DNA of 64,000 bases from JAHDCJ01 sp039028895 (GTDB taxonomy: Bacteria; Bacteroidota; Bacteroidia; Chitinophagales; Saprospiraceae): assembly GCA_039028895.1 (NCBI GenBank), contig JBCCHF010000016.1, positions 1 through 64,000 of the forward strand. The letters are read 5' to 3'. The notes beneath the pieces are model-generated. The model ran no database searches. It saw only the letters and a program-made list of their open reading frames with translations, and was not told the DNA's origin. Below are positions 1 through 10,324 of this stretch, piece after piece; positions within the stretch are counted from its first letter, which is position 1, and each line of letters begins with the position of its first letter. Position numbers and translations under genes: made by a program.

Positions 1-190
1 AATTTTTTTCAAAAAATTGTTAATCAACATTTTAAACCAAAAATTTAACAAAAAAACTTTGTAATAAATTATCAAAATTTAAGTCTTGAATTTTACGAAA
101 AATTAAAATACAATTTGAAAAAAAAATCATGGGATGGCAATTTGTGAACGGATTAAAGCTCTGCTCATAGAAACCTAAATTGCACATTTT

Positions 191-3100
191 ATGGAAAAAA
201 ATTACATCGGGATTCATCCAGATCAAGGATCTGACAACCCTCATTGTTCTCTAAATTCAAAATTATTTTTTTACTGCCGGTTGTTCGCACTGGCTATCCT
301 GGTTTCAGGATGGTTTGTATCGCCGATAAATTCACAAACTCCAATTTTCGACAATATCCCTCAGGAGAAGTCTGAATGCATAGACTTGTCGATCATTATT
401 GACAATTTCCAACCTGTTCCGATCCTCTCTCCCGTGTGTGGTTGTAACGATGTAACCTACCCTAATGCCGAAGTTGCGCAATTTTTAAATGGGGTTACCG
501 CATGGGTAGATGGTGCTTGTCCTGAACCTGTTTGTGATCTTAACGTGACTATTACCAGTATTTCTGGCACCTGCGACAATGGTACCTCTGGTGGTTCGGT
601 ATGTTTCATGGTTACAGGAGGCGTTGCCCCGTTTACATTTTCACTATCCGGTGGTATTTCTACAGGAAGTAATGACTTCGATTTTTGCTTTTTCGGACTT
701 GCCCCGGGAGGTTATGGACTGGATGTGACCGATGGACAAGGATGTACAGTTACCATCGACTTTTTCATTCCCTCAACTGGTTTGGGATTGGAAGGTCTGG
801 TTTATGATGTAAAATGCCATGGTGGAAGTGATGGTGTTATTGACCTTGGAGTGTTTGGAGGCACACCACCTTATGTTTACCAATGGAGTAATGGTGCCAA
901 TACAGAGGATTTGTCAGGTTTGACAGCTGGAAACTATTCTGTAACTGTCTATGACAATTTCCAATGTTCGGCTACAGCAAACTTCCTGGTCAACGAACCT
1001 AATCCAATTGATGTTCAATTTGAGATTTTTAGCGAACCTTGCGATGCACAGGTAGACGGATGTTTATTCATCAATGGCGGTACTCCAGGATACAATATCT
1101 GGGTTTTTGATGGTGCCACAGCACTACCAGTTCAACCAGTGTTTAGCTCAGATGGTACGCCAATTCTTGCTAACCTGCCTATCAACAACGACATTGTTTT
1201 TGATGGTACTCCAAATCTCGTTTTTTGTGCTGCTGATATTCCTGTTGGATTATATACCATCCTGATCATTGATTCTAATGGATGTTACCATATTGAAGTA
1301 ATAACCGTTCCTGAACCTCAAGGTTTGGAGGTAACAGGTGTTGTTTATAATGTAAGTTGTGCAGGAGGATCAGATGGTTCAATTGATATTTCTGTTTCCG
1401 GTGTAACCGGCCCATACTACTTCACATGGAGTAATGGTGAAACCTCAGAAGATCTTGATGGTTTAAGTGCCGGAACCTATACTGTTGATGTATATCTCGA
1501 TAATGATTTCTGTACAACATCAGCAACATTTACAGTGACTGAGCCAACTGAACTTTTAGTCGATTTCAATATTACAAGTCCAATATGTTCCGATCAGGTA
1601 GACGGCTGTCTTACCGTGATTGGAGGCACTCCAGGATACAACATTTTTGTATTTGAATGTCCTGTACCTTGTGTGGATCCTGACCTGATTGATCTAAATG
1701 CATTCTGCCTACAGGTCTATGATCCTGTTTGTGGTTGTGATGGCGTAACTTACTCAAACTCTTGTTATGCTACCAACTATGGTGGAGTGACTTCCTGGAC
1801 ACCCGGTCCTTGCAACACGTCCGACCCATGTATTGACCCTGCTATCATCAATCCTGATCAACCATGCATAACGCTGTATGACCCGGTATGTGGCTGTAAT
1901 GGAGTTACTTATTCCAACTCTTGTATTGCACAGGTTCAGAATGGTGTAACAACATGGACCCAGGGACCTTGCCCTATCACTAATCCGGTACTTCCAGATC
2001 CTGTTTTCGGCCAAAACCCCTTAGAAACACCTACTGTGGCGAATATGACGCCGATAACTGATATTGACTTTTTACCAGTACCTGGTTCGGTATCCTCTTA
2101 TTGCGCTCAAAATATTCCGGAAGGAGAATATTATGTTCTTGTAGTGGATGCCAATGACTGTTTTGAATGGCTATTGATCGAAATTCCAGCTCCTACAGCT
2201 TACGAACTGACTGCTGACATAACCCATATCTCTTGTCATGCTGGAAATGATGGTACCATTGACCTGCATGTTGAAAATCCAGGTAATTTCTGGCTTGAAT
2301 ACCTGTGGAGCAATGGTGAAACCACCCAAAACATTGATGGTTTGACAGCCGGAACATATACCGTTACTGTAGATGTACGAATAAGTCCAACAGGACCGAC
2401 TTTATGTGTATTGACCGCAACTTTCACGGTGGATCAGCCTGATCCGATGGAACTTGACCTGATATTGACCCAGCCTCTATGTGGAGGTAACCCGAGTGGT
2501 TGTGCGATCGTTGACGGCGGAACTGGGCCATACTCCTGGCATGTATTTTTCGGTTGCCCGAATGGGACTCCAGTTCCTCAGCCTGTGGATCCTGAAAATC
2601 TGGACCTGGATTTAGCTGATTTTATCTTTAATATCCCTACGCCAATTCCATTACCATTTCCAATCGATCCGAATGATCAACTTTGTGCTCAAAACATTCC
2701 GCCTGGTGATTATTTTGTAGTTGTTGCAGATGCCAATGGATGCTTGATTTATGACTGTTTTACCGTCGATGCAATCCCGGAACCATTTATTGATGCAACT
2801 ATCACAGACGCAGGCTGTAACAGCACAAATAGCGGGGCGATAGACCTTCATGTTCAAGGGCCTGGTATTCCTACTTTCCAATGGGATAACGGTGCTGTAA
2901 CGGAGGACATCGATGGATTAGCTCCAGGTTCTTATTGTGTAACCGTTACCTGGCAAGGTATCAATGGTCCCACCTGTACAGTTACAGCTTGTTTTACAGT
3001 TGAGGGTTCTGACCCTTTAAATCTTGGCTATTTTGTAACTTATCCAGAATGTGATGCCAATGCAACAGCGTGTGTACTTGTAGACGGAGGAACAGCTCCA

Positions 3101-6100
3101 TACATTTGGCATGTTTTCCACGGATGCCCTGATATATTACCAGTTCCAGGAATGCCATTTGATATAACTTCAATCAACTTAAACCCAGCTGATAATACAT
3201 TCCCTGTACAGCCTATTCCAGGCTCTGCAAATGAAGAGATCTGTGCGGATAATGTACCACCTGGTGACTATTTCGTACTGGTTGTAGATGCAAATGGTTG
3301 TTTTACTTATGACTGCATCACTATCCATCCGGCTCCGGACTGGGGTATTGAGGGGGCAACAGTAACTGATGTTTCCTGTAACGGTGGCAATACAGGTGCG
3401 ATTGACCTGCATGTCTCGGCACCTGCGACTTCATACCAATGGAGTAACGGTGCTACAACAGAGGATATTGACGGACTTTCACCTGGTGATTACTGTGTTA
3501 CCGTTACTTGGCAGGGATTTGAAGGGCCACTATGCGTGGAAACGGCATGTTATACAGTTGAAGAATCTTCAGCAATGGAGCTTGACCTGATCCTTTCACA
3601 ACCTATTTGTGGTGGCAACCCGAGTGGATGTGCCATTGTGGGTGGCGGTACTGCTCCCTACACATGGCATGTATTCTATGGATGTCCTGACCCTGTACAA
3701 TTCCCAATGCAGGTAGATCCTACTATGCTGGATCTTGACAACGCAGATAATATTTTCAATATTCCTACACCGATTCCTTTACCAATCCCAATTGATCCCA
3801 ATGATCAGTTATGTGCCCAGAATATTCCTCCAGGAGATTACTTTGTACTAGTGGCCGATGCCAACGGATGCCTGGTTTATGATTGCTTTACTATTGATGC
3901 GACTCCTGGACCATTCATCGATGCGACGGTGACCGATGCAGGCTGTAATAGCTCAGCAGGTGGGGCAATTGACCTACACGTTCAGGGACCTGGTATCCCT
4001 ACATTCCAGTGGAGTAATGGCGAAACGACAGAAGATATTGATGGATTAGCCCCAGGTACTTATTGTGTAACCGTTACCTGGCAAGGTATCAATGGTCAAA
4101 TTTGTACTGTAAGCGAATGTTATATAGTTGAAGGATCTGACTCAATGGACATTTTCCACTATGTCACTTATCCGGAATGTAATGGTAATGCTTCAGGATG
4201 TGCTGTTGTGGAAGGTGGAACTGCTCCATTTTCATGGCATGTATTCTTTGGATGTCCTGATTTTTTCCCGGTACCCGGAGTACCATTTGATGTAAACACG
4301 GTTAATTTAAATCCGGCTGATAATGTATTCCCGGTAATACCGAATCCAATTGACCCTAATGACCAGATCTGTGGACAGGATATTCCTCCTGGAGATTATT
4401 TTGTACTGGTAATTGATGCTAACGGATGTTTCGCTTATGAATGTATCAGCATTGATCCAGCTCCATACTGGATCATTGAGGAGGCTACAATTACCAATGT
4501 TTCCTGCAATGGAGGAGATGATGGATCGATTGACTTACATGTTTCGGCACCTGCGACTTCATATCTATGGAGCAATGGTGAAACAACTGAAGACATCGAT
4601 GGCCTGACAGCTGGTGACTACTGCGTAACCGTGACCTGGCAGGGATTTGAAGGTCCTTTGTGTGTAGAAACGGCGTGTTTTACGGTTGAAGAACCTGCTG
4701 CTCTGGAACTCGACATCGTTCTTGCTCAACCAATTTGTGGTGGAAATCCAAGTGGATGTGCTGTAGTGGAAGGCGGAACAGGACCCTATACATGGCATGT
4801 ATTCTACGGTTGTCTTGATCCGGTTCCGTTCCCTCAACCTATTGATCCTTCAATTATTGATTTAGATACTGCAGATGACCTTTTCAGCATTGTGACACCT
4901 GACCCGGTACCATTTCCGATTGATCCTGATGGTCAGCTATGTGCCCAAAATATACCTCCGGGAGATTATTTTGTAATCGTGGTGGATGCCAATGGTTGTT
5001 TCGTATACGATTGTTTCACCATTGAAGCAACCCCCGGACCATTTATCGATGCAACGGTGACTGATGCCGGCTGTATCAGTTCAATAGGTGGATCCATTGA
5101 CCTTCATGTTCAGGGACCTGGTATACCTGCGTTCCAATGGAGCAATGGTGAAACGCATGAAGATATTGATGGTTTGGCACCTGGCGATTACTGTGTAACC
5201 GTTACCTGGCAGGGTATTGCCGGACCAATATGTACTGCAGCCGCATGTTATACAGTTGAAGGTTCCGACCCGATGAGCTTAAGCCATTTCCTGACCTACC
5301 CTGAATGCAATGGCAATGCTGCAGGATGTGTCGCTGTCAACGGCGGAACTGCGCCTTATTCATGGCATGTATTCTACAGTTGCCCGGATATTTTCCCAAT
5401 ACCAGGAACGATAATCGATGCCAGTACGATCAACCTGGACCCAGCTGATAATGTATTCTTTAATGCATCATCTCCTTTTAATCCAAATGGACAGCTTTGT
5501 GCAGACGACATTTCTCCTGGTGACTACTTCGTATTTGTGATGGATGCGAATGGATGTTTTGCATATGAATGCATTACAGTTGAACCAGCACCTTACTGGG
5601 CTTTTGAAGAAGCAACTATCACCAATGTTTCCTGTAATGGTGGTGATGATGGTGCCATAGACCTTCATGTCTCTGCCCCTGCCACATCGTATTTGTGGAG
5701 CAATGGTGCAACAACCGAAGACATCGATGGCCTGACAGCTGGTGACTATTGCGTTACCGTTACCTGGCAGGGATTTGAAGGACCGTTGTGTGTTGAAACG
5801 GCTTGCTTTACAGTTGAAGAAACTGCTGCCCTGGAACTCGACATCGTTCTTGCTCAACCAATTTGTGGTGGAAATCCAAGTGGATGTGCTACCGTTAGTG
5901 GTGGAACTGCGCCTTATTCATGGCACGTATTTTACGGTTGCCTGAATCCGACGCCAAACCCACAACCTATTGACCCTGCTAATATTGATCTGGACAATCC
6001 CGATGATCTTTTCAATGAGGTACTTCCTGACCCTATACCATTCCCGATTGACCCTAATGGTCAGTTGTGTGCCCAGGATATTCCTCCGGGAGATTACTTT

Positions 6101-8365
6101 GTACTAGTGGTTGATGCGAATGGATGCATTGTATACGAATGCATTTCCATTGAAGTTGCACCAGATCCTGTAGTCGAAGGGGAAGTCACGCATGTTTCAT
6201 GTAATGATGGTGAAGACGGAGAAATTGACCTTACAGTCTCCGGTCCAGGCAATCCTTTATTCCAATGGAGTAATGGTGCCACAACTGAAGATATTGACGG
6301 GTTAACAGCAGGGACATACTGTGTCACGATAGCATTCTTTACCAATGCAGGAACGGTTCCTTGTGTTGAGACCATGTGCTTCACTATTGAGGAACCTGAT
6401 GCTCTTGAATTGGATCTGTTATTGTCTCAACCAATATGTGGAGGCAATCCAAGTGGTTGTGCTGTCGTGGAAGGTGGAACAGCTCCTTATTCATGGTATG
6501 TATTCTATGGGTGTCCTCCAAACATATTACCAAATACGATCGACCCTGAGAATATCAATCTGAATAATGCTGATAACATTTTCACGAGTACTACACCGAA
6601 TCCCATAGATCCTAATAATACACTTTGTGCGCAGGATATTCCCGCAGGAGATTATTTTGTCCTTGTGGTAGATGCGAATGGATGCCTGGTTTATGATTGC
6701 TTTACTATTGAGCCTATGCCAGGTCCATTTGTGGAAGGCATAGTAAACAATGTTTCCTGTAATGGTGGTAATGATGGAAGTATTGATCTGTTTGCTCAAG
6801 GCCCTGGTATTCCAAGTTACCAATGGAGTAATGGTGAAACATCCGAGGACATTGATGGTTTGACAGCAGGGACATATTGCGTGACTGTCACATTTAACGG
6901 TATAGCCGGAGCTGTTTGTGAAGTAACTGAATGCTTCATTATTATAGAACCCGCGGAACTTGAATTGGAGATTTCACTTGAATATCCTGAATGTGGCGGA
7001 CAGCCTGACGGATGTGCATCTGTTCAAGGCGGTACAGGACCTTACAGTCTTTTTGTCTTCCTATGTGATGATCCTTCGATCATTCCTGTAGTAGACAATT
7101 CGACCTGGCCTCCAAGCCTTTCGGATATGATACTTATTGACGATATCGCTTTTGATATCAATGCGGTTGGATTGTATTGTGTACAAAACATCCCTGCAGG
7201 AACCTACTACGTGCTTGTAATTGATGAATATGGATGTTTCGACCTGGAAGTCATTATTGTCGATGAAAATCCAGGAATGGAAATTACCGGGGTAGTCTCG
7301 GACGTGAGCTGTAACGGTGATGATGGTGCAATTGACATTGCAGTCAGCGGAGGAGTTGCACCTTACTTTTACGCATGGAGCAATGGGGCAACATCCGAAG
7401 ATTTGGAAGGATTAGCCCTAGGCACATATTCAGTAACTGTTTATGACATGTTCCAGTGTAGTGCAGAAGCAACCTTTGAGGTAGAAGGAGCCGGAGCACT
7501 TGAGGTGGATCTCGACTTTGATCCTTATGGTACTTATGCCTGTGCAGTGATCTCAGGTGGTATCTCCCCGTATGTGGTTGAGTTTATCGACCTCAGTACT
7601 GGAAATGCTGTACCATTAACCGATCCATACTGTGTCTCAAATCTGAGCTCAGGTGTTTACTGGGTAGTTGTAACTGATGCTGCAGGCTGTCAAGCCATTG
7701 ACATCCTGATTATAGAGCCAAACTGTGATGGTGGAGAAGCTTTGGTAGATCCCGACCATATCAATTCAGGTGAACCTACAACATTCTATCTATTAAATTG
7801 GGCAGGAGCCAGCATTCAATGGCAATTCAAAACTTCCTTTACGCCCTGGTTAAACATCCCGCTTGCAACAAGCGAAGTTTATCATACCCCTGACCTGTTT
7901 TCAGGATTTGATATGGATGTTGAGGTCAGAGCAGAAGTAACTTGCCCGGATGGGACCATAGTTTACTCTACCATTGATGTACTCCATATTCTTGGTAATG
8001 TTCAAATTGCAGATTCTGGCATTACTATAGAGGAATTTGCACAGAACCTGTTTACCAATGCCTACCAGGATGAGGCGGCTTCGGCAAGGTCATTTGTTGA
8101 GTCTGACAACAGTATATTAGTTTACCCAACTGTTAGTACTGGTCAGGTAACGATCGTATATGAAACCATTGGTACACCAGAGGTCATAGTGATTGATGCC
8201 ATCGATCATTTAGGAAGACCTGTATTTACAGAAACCGATAAAGCCCCAATAAATGGGATGACGAAAACGCTCAGTCTCCAGCATCTGGATCCAGGTATTT
8301 ATTACCTGACATTCAGAATTGGTGAAGAGCTGATTACACAGCGAATAATTATCGCGAAAGATTAG
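191..8365 (+). CDS. Giant secreted SprB-repeat protein with Kazal-like modules and T9SS sorting domain
   Basis: A 2,724-residue protein, probably exported and held at the cell surface by type IX secretion. A hydrophobic signal segment lies at about residues 26-48 after an unusually long N-terminal region; no later ATG gives a shorter one. I count 12 SprB-type repeats, each marked by a WSNG...EDIDGL-like core followed by a YCVTV strand, alternating with Cys-rich beta modules (GGNPSGC, WHVFYGC, DANGC). Three Kazal-like motifs (PVCGC..VTY.N....GVT.W..G.C) lie near residues 79-112, 510-545 and 563-595. The last ~85 residues have the T9SS type A layout: a VYPT start, beta strands, then LDPGIYYLTF and a basic end. 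SprB repeats are known from gliding adhesins of Flavobacterium; adhesin or surface filament is inferred here. The middle is an exact-period super-repeat (separate entry). Confidence 0.9.
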   Translation: MEKNYIGIHPDQGSDNPHCSLNSKLFFYCRLFALAILVSGWFVSPINSQTPIFDNIPQEKSECIDLSIIIDNFQPVPILSPVCGCNDVTYPNAEVAQFLNGVTAWVDGACPEPVCDLNVTITSISGTCDNGTSGGSVCFMVTGGVAPFTFSLSGGISTGSNDFDFCFFGLAPGGYGLDVTDGQGCTVTIDFFIPSTGLGLEGLVYDVKCHGGSDGVIDLGVFGGTPPYVYQWSNGANTEDLSGLTAGNYSVTVYDNFQCSATANFLVNEPNPIDVQFEIFSEPCDAQVDGCLFINGGTPGYNIWVFDGATALPVQPVFSSDGTPILANLPINNDIVFDGTPNLVFCAADIPVGLYTILIIDSNGCYHIEVITVPEPQGLEVTGVVYNVSCAGGSDGSIDISVSGVTGPYYFTWSNGETSEDLDGLSAGTYTVDVYLDNDFCTTSATFTVTEPTELLVDFNITSPICSDQVDGCLTVIGGTPGYNIFVFECPVPCVDPDLIDLNAFCLQVYDPVCGCDGVTYSNSCYATNYGGVTSWTPGPCNTSDPCIDPAIINPDQPCITLYDPVCGCNGVTYSNSCIAQVQNGVTTWTQGPCPITNPVLPDPVFGQNPLETPTVANMTPITDIDFLPVPGSVSSYCAQNIPEGEYYVLVVDANDCFEWLLIEIPAPTAYELTADITHISCHAGNDGTIDLHVENPGNFWLEYLWSNGETTQNIDGLTAGTYTVTVDVRISPTGPTLCVLTATFTVDQPDPMELDLILTQPLCGGNPSGCAIVDGGTGPYSWHVFFGCPNGTPVPQPVDPENLDLDLADFIFNIPTPIPLPFPIDPNDQLCAQNIPPGDYFVVVADANGCLIYDCFTVDAIPEPFIDATITDAGCNSTNSGAIDLHVQGPGIPTFQWDNGAVTEDIDGLAPGSYCVTVTWQGINGPTCTVTACFTVEGSDPLNLGYFVTYPECDANATACVLVDGGTAPYIWHVFHGCPDILPVPGMPFDITSINLNPADNTFPVQPIPGSANEEICADNVPPGDYFVLVVDANGCFTYDCITIHPAPDWGIEGATVTDVSCNGGNTGAIDLHVSAPATSYQWSNGATTEDIDGLSPGDYCVTVTWQGFEGPLCVETACYTVEESSAMELDLILSQPICGGNPSGCAIVGGGTAPYTWHVFYGCPDPVQFPMQVDPTMLDLDNADNIFNIPTPIPLPIPIDPNDQLCAQNIPPGDYFVLVADANGCLVYDCFTIDATPGPFIDATVTDAGCNSSAGGAIDLHVQGPGIPTFQWSNGETTEDIDGLAPGTYCVTVTWQGINGQICTVSECYIVEGSDSMDIFHYVTYPECNGNASGCAVVEGGTAPFSWHVFFGCPDFFPVPGVPFDVNTVNLNPADNVFPVIPNPIDPNDQICGQDIPPGDYFVLVIDANGCFAYECISIDPAPYWIIEEATITNVSCNGGDDGSIDLHVSAPATSYLWSNGETTEDIDGLTAGDYCVTVTWQGFEGPLCVETACFTVEEPAALELDIVLAQPICGGNPSGCAVVEGGTGPYTWHVFYGCLDPVPFPQPIDPSIIDLDTADDLFSIVTPDPVPFPIDPDGQLCAQNIPPGDYFVIVVDANGCFVYDCFTIEATPGPFIDATVTDAGCISSIGGSIDLHVQGPGIPAFQWSNGETHEDIDGLAPGDYCVTVTWQGIAGPICTAAACYTVEGSDPMSLSHFLTYPECNGNAAGCVAVNGGTAPYSWHVFYSCPDIFPIPGTIIDASTINLDPADNVFFNASSPFNPNGQLCADDISPGDYFVFVMDANGCFAYECITVEPAPYWAFEEATITNVSCNGGDDGAIDLHVSAPATSYLWSNGATTEDIDGLTAGDYCVTVTWQGFEGPLCVETACFTVEETAALELDIVLAQPICGGNPSGCATVSGGTAPYSWHVFYGCLNPTPNPQPIDPANIDLDNPDDLFNEVLPDPIPFPIDPNGQLCAQDIPPGDYFVLVVDANGCIVYECISIEVAPDPVVEGEVTHVSCNDGEDGEIDLTVSGPGNPLFQWSNGATTEDIDGLTAGTYCVTIAFFTNAGTVPCVETMCFTIEEPDALELDLLLSQPICGGNPSGCAVVEGGTAPYSWYVFYGCPPNILPNTIDPENINLNNADNIFTSTTPNPIDPNNTLCAQDIPAGDYFVLVVDANGCLVYDCFTIEPMPGPFVEGIVNNVSCNGGNDGSIDLFAQGPGIPSYQWSNGETSEDIDGLTAGTYCVTVTFNGIAGAVCEVTECFIIIEPAELELEISLEYPECGGQPDGCASVQGGTGPYSLFVFLCDDPSIIPVVDNSTWPPSLSDMILIDDIAFDINAVGLYCVQNIPAGTYYVLVIDEYGCFDLEVIIVDENPGMEITGVVSDVSCNGDDGAIDIAVSGGVAPYFYAWSNGATSEDLEGLALGTYSVTVYDMFQCSAEATFEVEGAGALEVDLDFDPYGTYACAVISGGISPYVVEFIDLSTGNAVPLTDPYCVSNLSSGVYWVVVTDAAGCQAIDILIIEPNCDGGEALVDPDHINSGEPTTFYLLNWAGASIQWQFKTSFTPWLNIPLATSEVYHTPDLFSGFDMDVEVRAEVTCPDGTIVYSTIDVLHILGNVQIADSGITIEEFAQNLFTNAYQDEAASARSFVESDNSILVYPTVSTGQVTIVYETIGTPEVIVIDAIDHLGRPVFTETDKAPINGMTKTLSLQHLDPGIYYLTFRIGEELITQRIIIAKD
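2795..6178 (+). repeat. 1,128-bp in-frame super-repeat, three full copies plus a partial fourth
   Basis: Two kinds of SprB/Cys-rich unit alternate inside the giant gene. Type A contains GPGIP.FQW.NG; type B contains SAPATSY.WSNG. The type A codon for the proline of GPG begins at 2861, 3989, 5117 and 6245, and the matching type B codon at 3422, 4550 and 5678. Every interval is exactly 1,128 bp (376 codons). Copies run about 2795-3922, 3923-5050 and 5051-6178, and a fourth begins after that and diverges. Constant spacing with no indels suggests duplication of the two-unit block with length held by selection or gene conversion. Confidence 0.9.
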
Positions 8366-8390
8366 AAAACAAGAATAGGGCTATTCATTT

Positions 8391-8430
8391 GGCAGGCAGT
8401 CAGGGTTGTTATCCGGCTGCCTGCTTTTTT
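8391..8430 (+). terminator. Rho-independent terminator of the giant SprB gene
   Basis: A perfect 8-bp stem, GCAGGCAG (8392-8399) with CTGCCTGC (8417-8424), is followed by six T. It lies 26 bp after the stop of the upstream gene. Its right arm and T-run also encode the last residues (KKQAAG) of the convergent gene on the minus strand, so the two genes share these bases. Confidence 0.85.
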
Positions 8431-9947
8431 GATTTTTCAAGCACAATAACTTCAAAATTCCTTTTATATATCTTGCTTTCCAGCCAAGAGATAAAATCGA
8501 AATAGTCGAAAGCATGCTTTTCATAATCGTCTTTGGTAAGTTTGAAAAGGTCGCGATGAAGGTCTTTAAAATGCTCTATCATTTCCTTTTCAGTAATCCA
8601 GTTGGGGTATTTTTTAATAAAATTAAGAATGATGGTTTCGACCTTGAATAATCTTTTGCGTTTATCCAGGAACCTGTGGGTAGATTTGACAATATATTCC
8701 AACAATTGATCATTGCCCAGTTCATAATGAATGATGAGGTTAATCAATCTACCATAGCTATGGATATCCTCTCTAGAGGGCAGATCCGGATCATTTAGCA
8801 AAAGGTTGTTCCAGTCGAGTGCCTTGCTGTAATTTCCGGCTCCGAAATAGATTAGTGAAAGGTTATAATAAAAGGCGAGCCGACTTTGCGGATCAATAAT
8901 ATCCTGAAGTTTTCGGATACCGGATTCAATCTCATACAAGCTTTTCATGGCTTCTGTGAAATACCCTTTGGAGATATAAAAATCAGTCTCAAGCAGGTAA
9001 CTTCTCGTAAACACCTCAGCTTTTTGGGCAGGTGATTTCGCAGGGATTTCTCGCATTTTCTTCAAGGTGGCTAATCCCTCATCATCAGCGTGAATATGTT
9101 TCTGAACGACATAAAGATTGTTCAAAGCCCCAATGTATCGCATCGTATCGTTTCGCATGCCATCAACATCATCTTCAATCATTTGAACGAGACTCTGCAT
9201 GGGTTCATAACACTTTTCTAGTTCTGAAATGCAGTAGTAGTAAGCAAAAAGAGAATTGTAATAAAGGAATTTGGCACTGATAGATTTAGCTTTTTCAACA
9301 TTTTGGAACAAATCCTCTTCAAGGAGTTTTGCCAGGGCTTTTTTCTCTTCAACTTTTCGGGCAATACCCATTCTCCAATATTGAGCAAAAATTTGGTCAT
9401 GGAACAGGCGAAACTGGAGGAGGTTCTGATATTTGGCTAATATTTCAAACTCTTTGTTGATAGAGTCGGAAACGTATTCTTCAAGTCTGGCGAGGTCGTT
9501 GGTGGTATGAATAATGGAATGTTCCCACTGATAAATCTCAAGTAACTGTAAAAACCGTTCATTATCAAGCGCTGACTTTTTGGCCTTGTTCAGTACTTTC
9601 GCACTTTGTTTGCTTAACCCTTTGTCAAATAAAATCTGTGCATTTCTCAAGAGGGTATGAAACTTATCATCGGCCTTGGTAGCATGGAAATTTCGGAGAC
9701 TATCAAGAATGAGCTTTCGCAAATAATTTTTGGTAACGTGCAATTGCTTGACGAAGACTTCCTTTCGAAATTTTCTTTTGATCTTTACCTCATCATATTT
9801 TTCCTGCTTGTCTATGGCATCAAATAAAATGACATACTTGTTCTTATCTCCAATTACATGCCTTGAAGCATAGAGTTTGAAGTAACGTTTCTCCTGCTTG
9901 GTCAGTGATTTAATTAATTGAAATAACTCGTCAGAGACAGTTTTCAT
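8409..9947 (-). CDS. Uncharacterised helical-repeat protein, paralogue of the gene at 30.3 kb
   Basis: A 512-residue soluble protein with no signal peptide. I start it at the ATG at 9947; the frame extends only two codons further to a TTG. The N-terminus has the signature LFQLIKSLTKQEKRYFKLY, then a G.KNKY..LFDAIDK segment. The rest is rich in Leu, Tyr and Lys and looks like tandem helical hairpins of the TPR/SEL1 kind. The protein from 30337 has the same opening signature, a similar length and matching later segments (ILF.KGL..QA.K.L; FYY.......G...KA.D), so the two are paralogues. No enzymatic motif was seen. It is convergent with the giant SprB gene and divergent from the second giant gene. 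Function unknown; a protein-protein scaffold is a guess. Confidence 0.8.
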   Translation of the reverse strand: MKTVSDELFQLIKSLTKQEKRYFKLYASRHVIGDKNKYVILFDAIDKQEKYDEVKIKRKFRKEVFVKQLHVTKNYLRKLILDSLRNFHATKADDKFHTLLRNAQILFDKGLSKQSAKVLNKAKKSALDNERFLQLLEIYQWEHSIIHTTNDLARLEEYVSDSINKEFEILAKYQNLLQFRLFHDQIFAQYWRMGIARKVEEKKALAKLLEEDLFQNVEKAKSISAKFLYYNSLFAYYYCISELEKCYEPMQSLVQMIEDDVDGMRNDTMRYIGALNNLYVVQKHIHADDEGLATLKKMREIPAKSPAQKAEVFTRSYLLETDFYISKGYFTEAMKSLYEIESGIRKLQDIIDPQSRLAFYYNLSLIYFGAGNYSKALDWNNLLLNDPDLPSREDIHSYGRLINLIIHYELGNDQLLEYIVKSTHRFLDKRKRLFKVETIILNFIKKYPNWITEKEMIEHFKDLHRDLFKLTKDDYEKHAFDYFDFISWLESKIYKRNFEVIVLEKSKKQAAG

Positions 9948-10324
9948 TACCAAAAATTACACAACGTCGAAACTTCTCAATGCGTTAGAAAAGAAGACGA
10001 TGAAGGTTTTACCATTGCCAAATGATGCCGGGATGCCTAGGGCCTCCCTGAAACAAATTTAGCAAAAATACCTTTGGACTTCTACGTTTTGACTTTTTTT
10101 GGTTTTATACCATTCTTTAATATGTCTATTTTCAGACCAACAGCCCGAAAATCCAACATATAACACCCTGTATTACAGGTGAAAGCCGATTTCTTCAAAT
10201 GAATAACCTAGGCCCACATCAAATTACCACGATATGAGATAGCCATTGCAACGTGACCCTATACATATTGCATCTGAGTATATATCAAGCAATATGATTT
10301 TGTGAGCCAAATGATTAATATATT
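9948..10324. other. 377-bp intergenic region between divergent genes
   Basis: This region separates the helical-repeat gene (minus) from the second giant gene (plus). The only recognised signal is a TAnnTTTG box on the minus strand (separate entry). I found no convincing promoter for the plus-strand gene, no small coding frame with good features and no strong hairpin. Confidence 0.5.
10054..10061 (-). promoter_or_regulatory. Bacteroidota -7 box (TAAATTTG) for the helical-repeat gene
   Basis: The minus strand reads TAAATTTG, a full match to the Bacteroidota -7 consensus TAnnTTTG, about 107 bp upstream of the ATG at 9947. No TTG was found at the usual 19-21 bp further upstream, so this is a partial match. 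Confidence 0.45.

Noticed and set aside
32..244. 70-residue open frame on the minus strand at the window start
   Set aside because: It overlaps the start of the giant SprB gene, lies in very AT-rich DNA and has no recognisable motif or start signal.
2795..6178. Regularly spaced repeats as a CRISPR array
   Set aside because: The repeats are long, in frame and code for protein modules; there are no short identical repeats with unique spacers and no cas genes.
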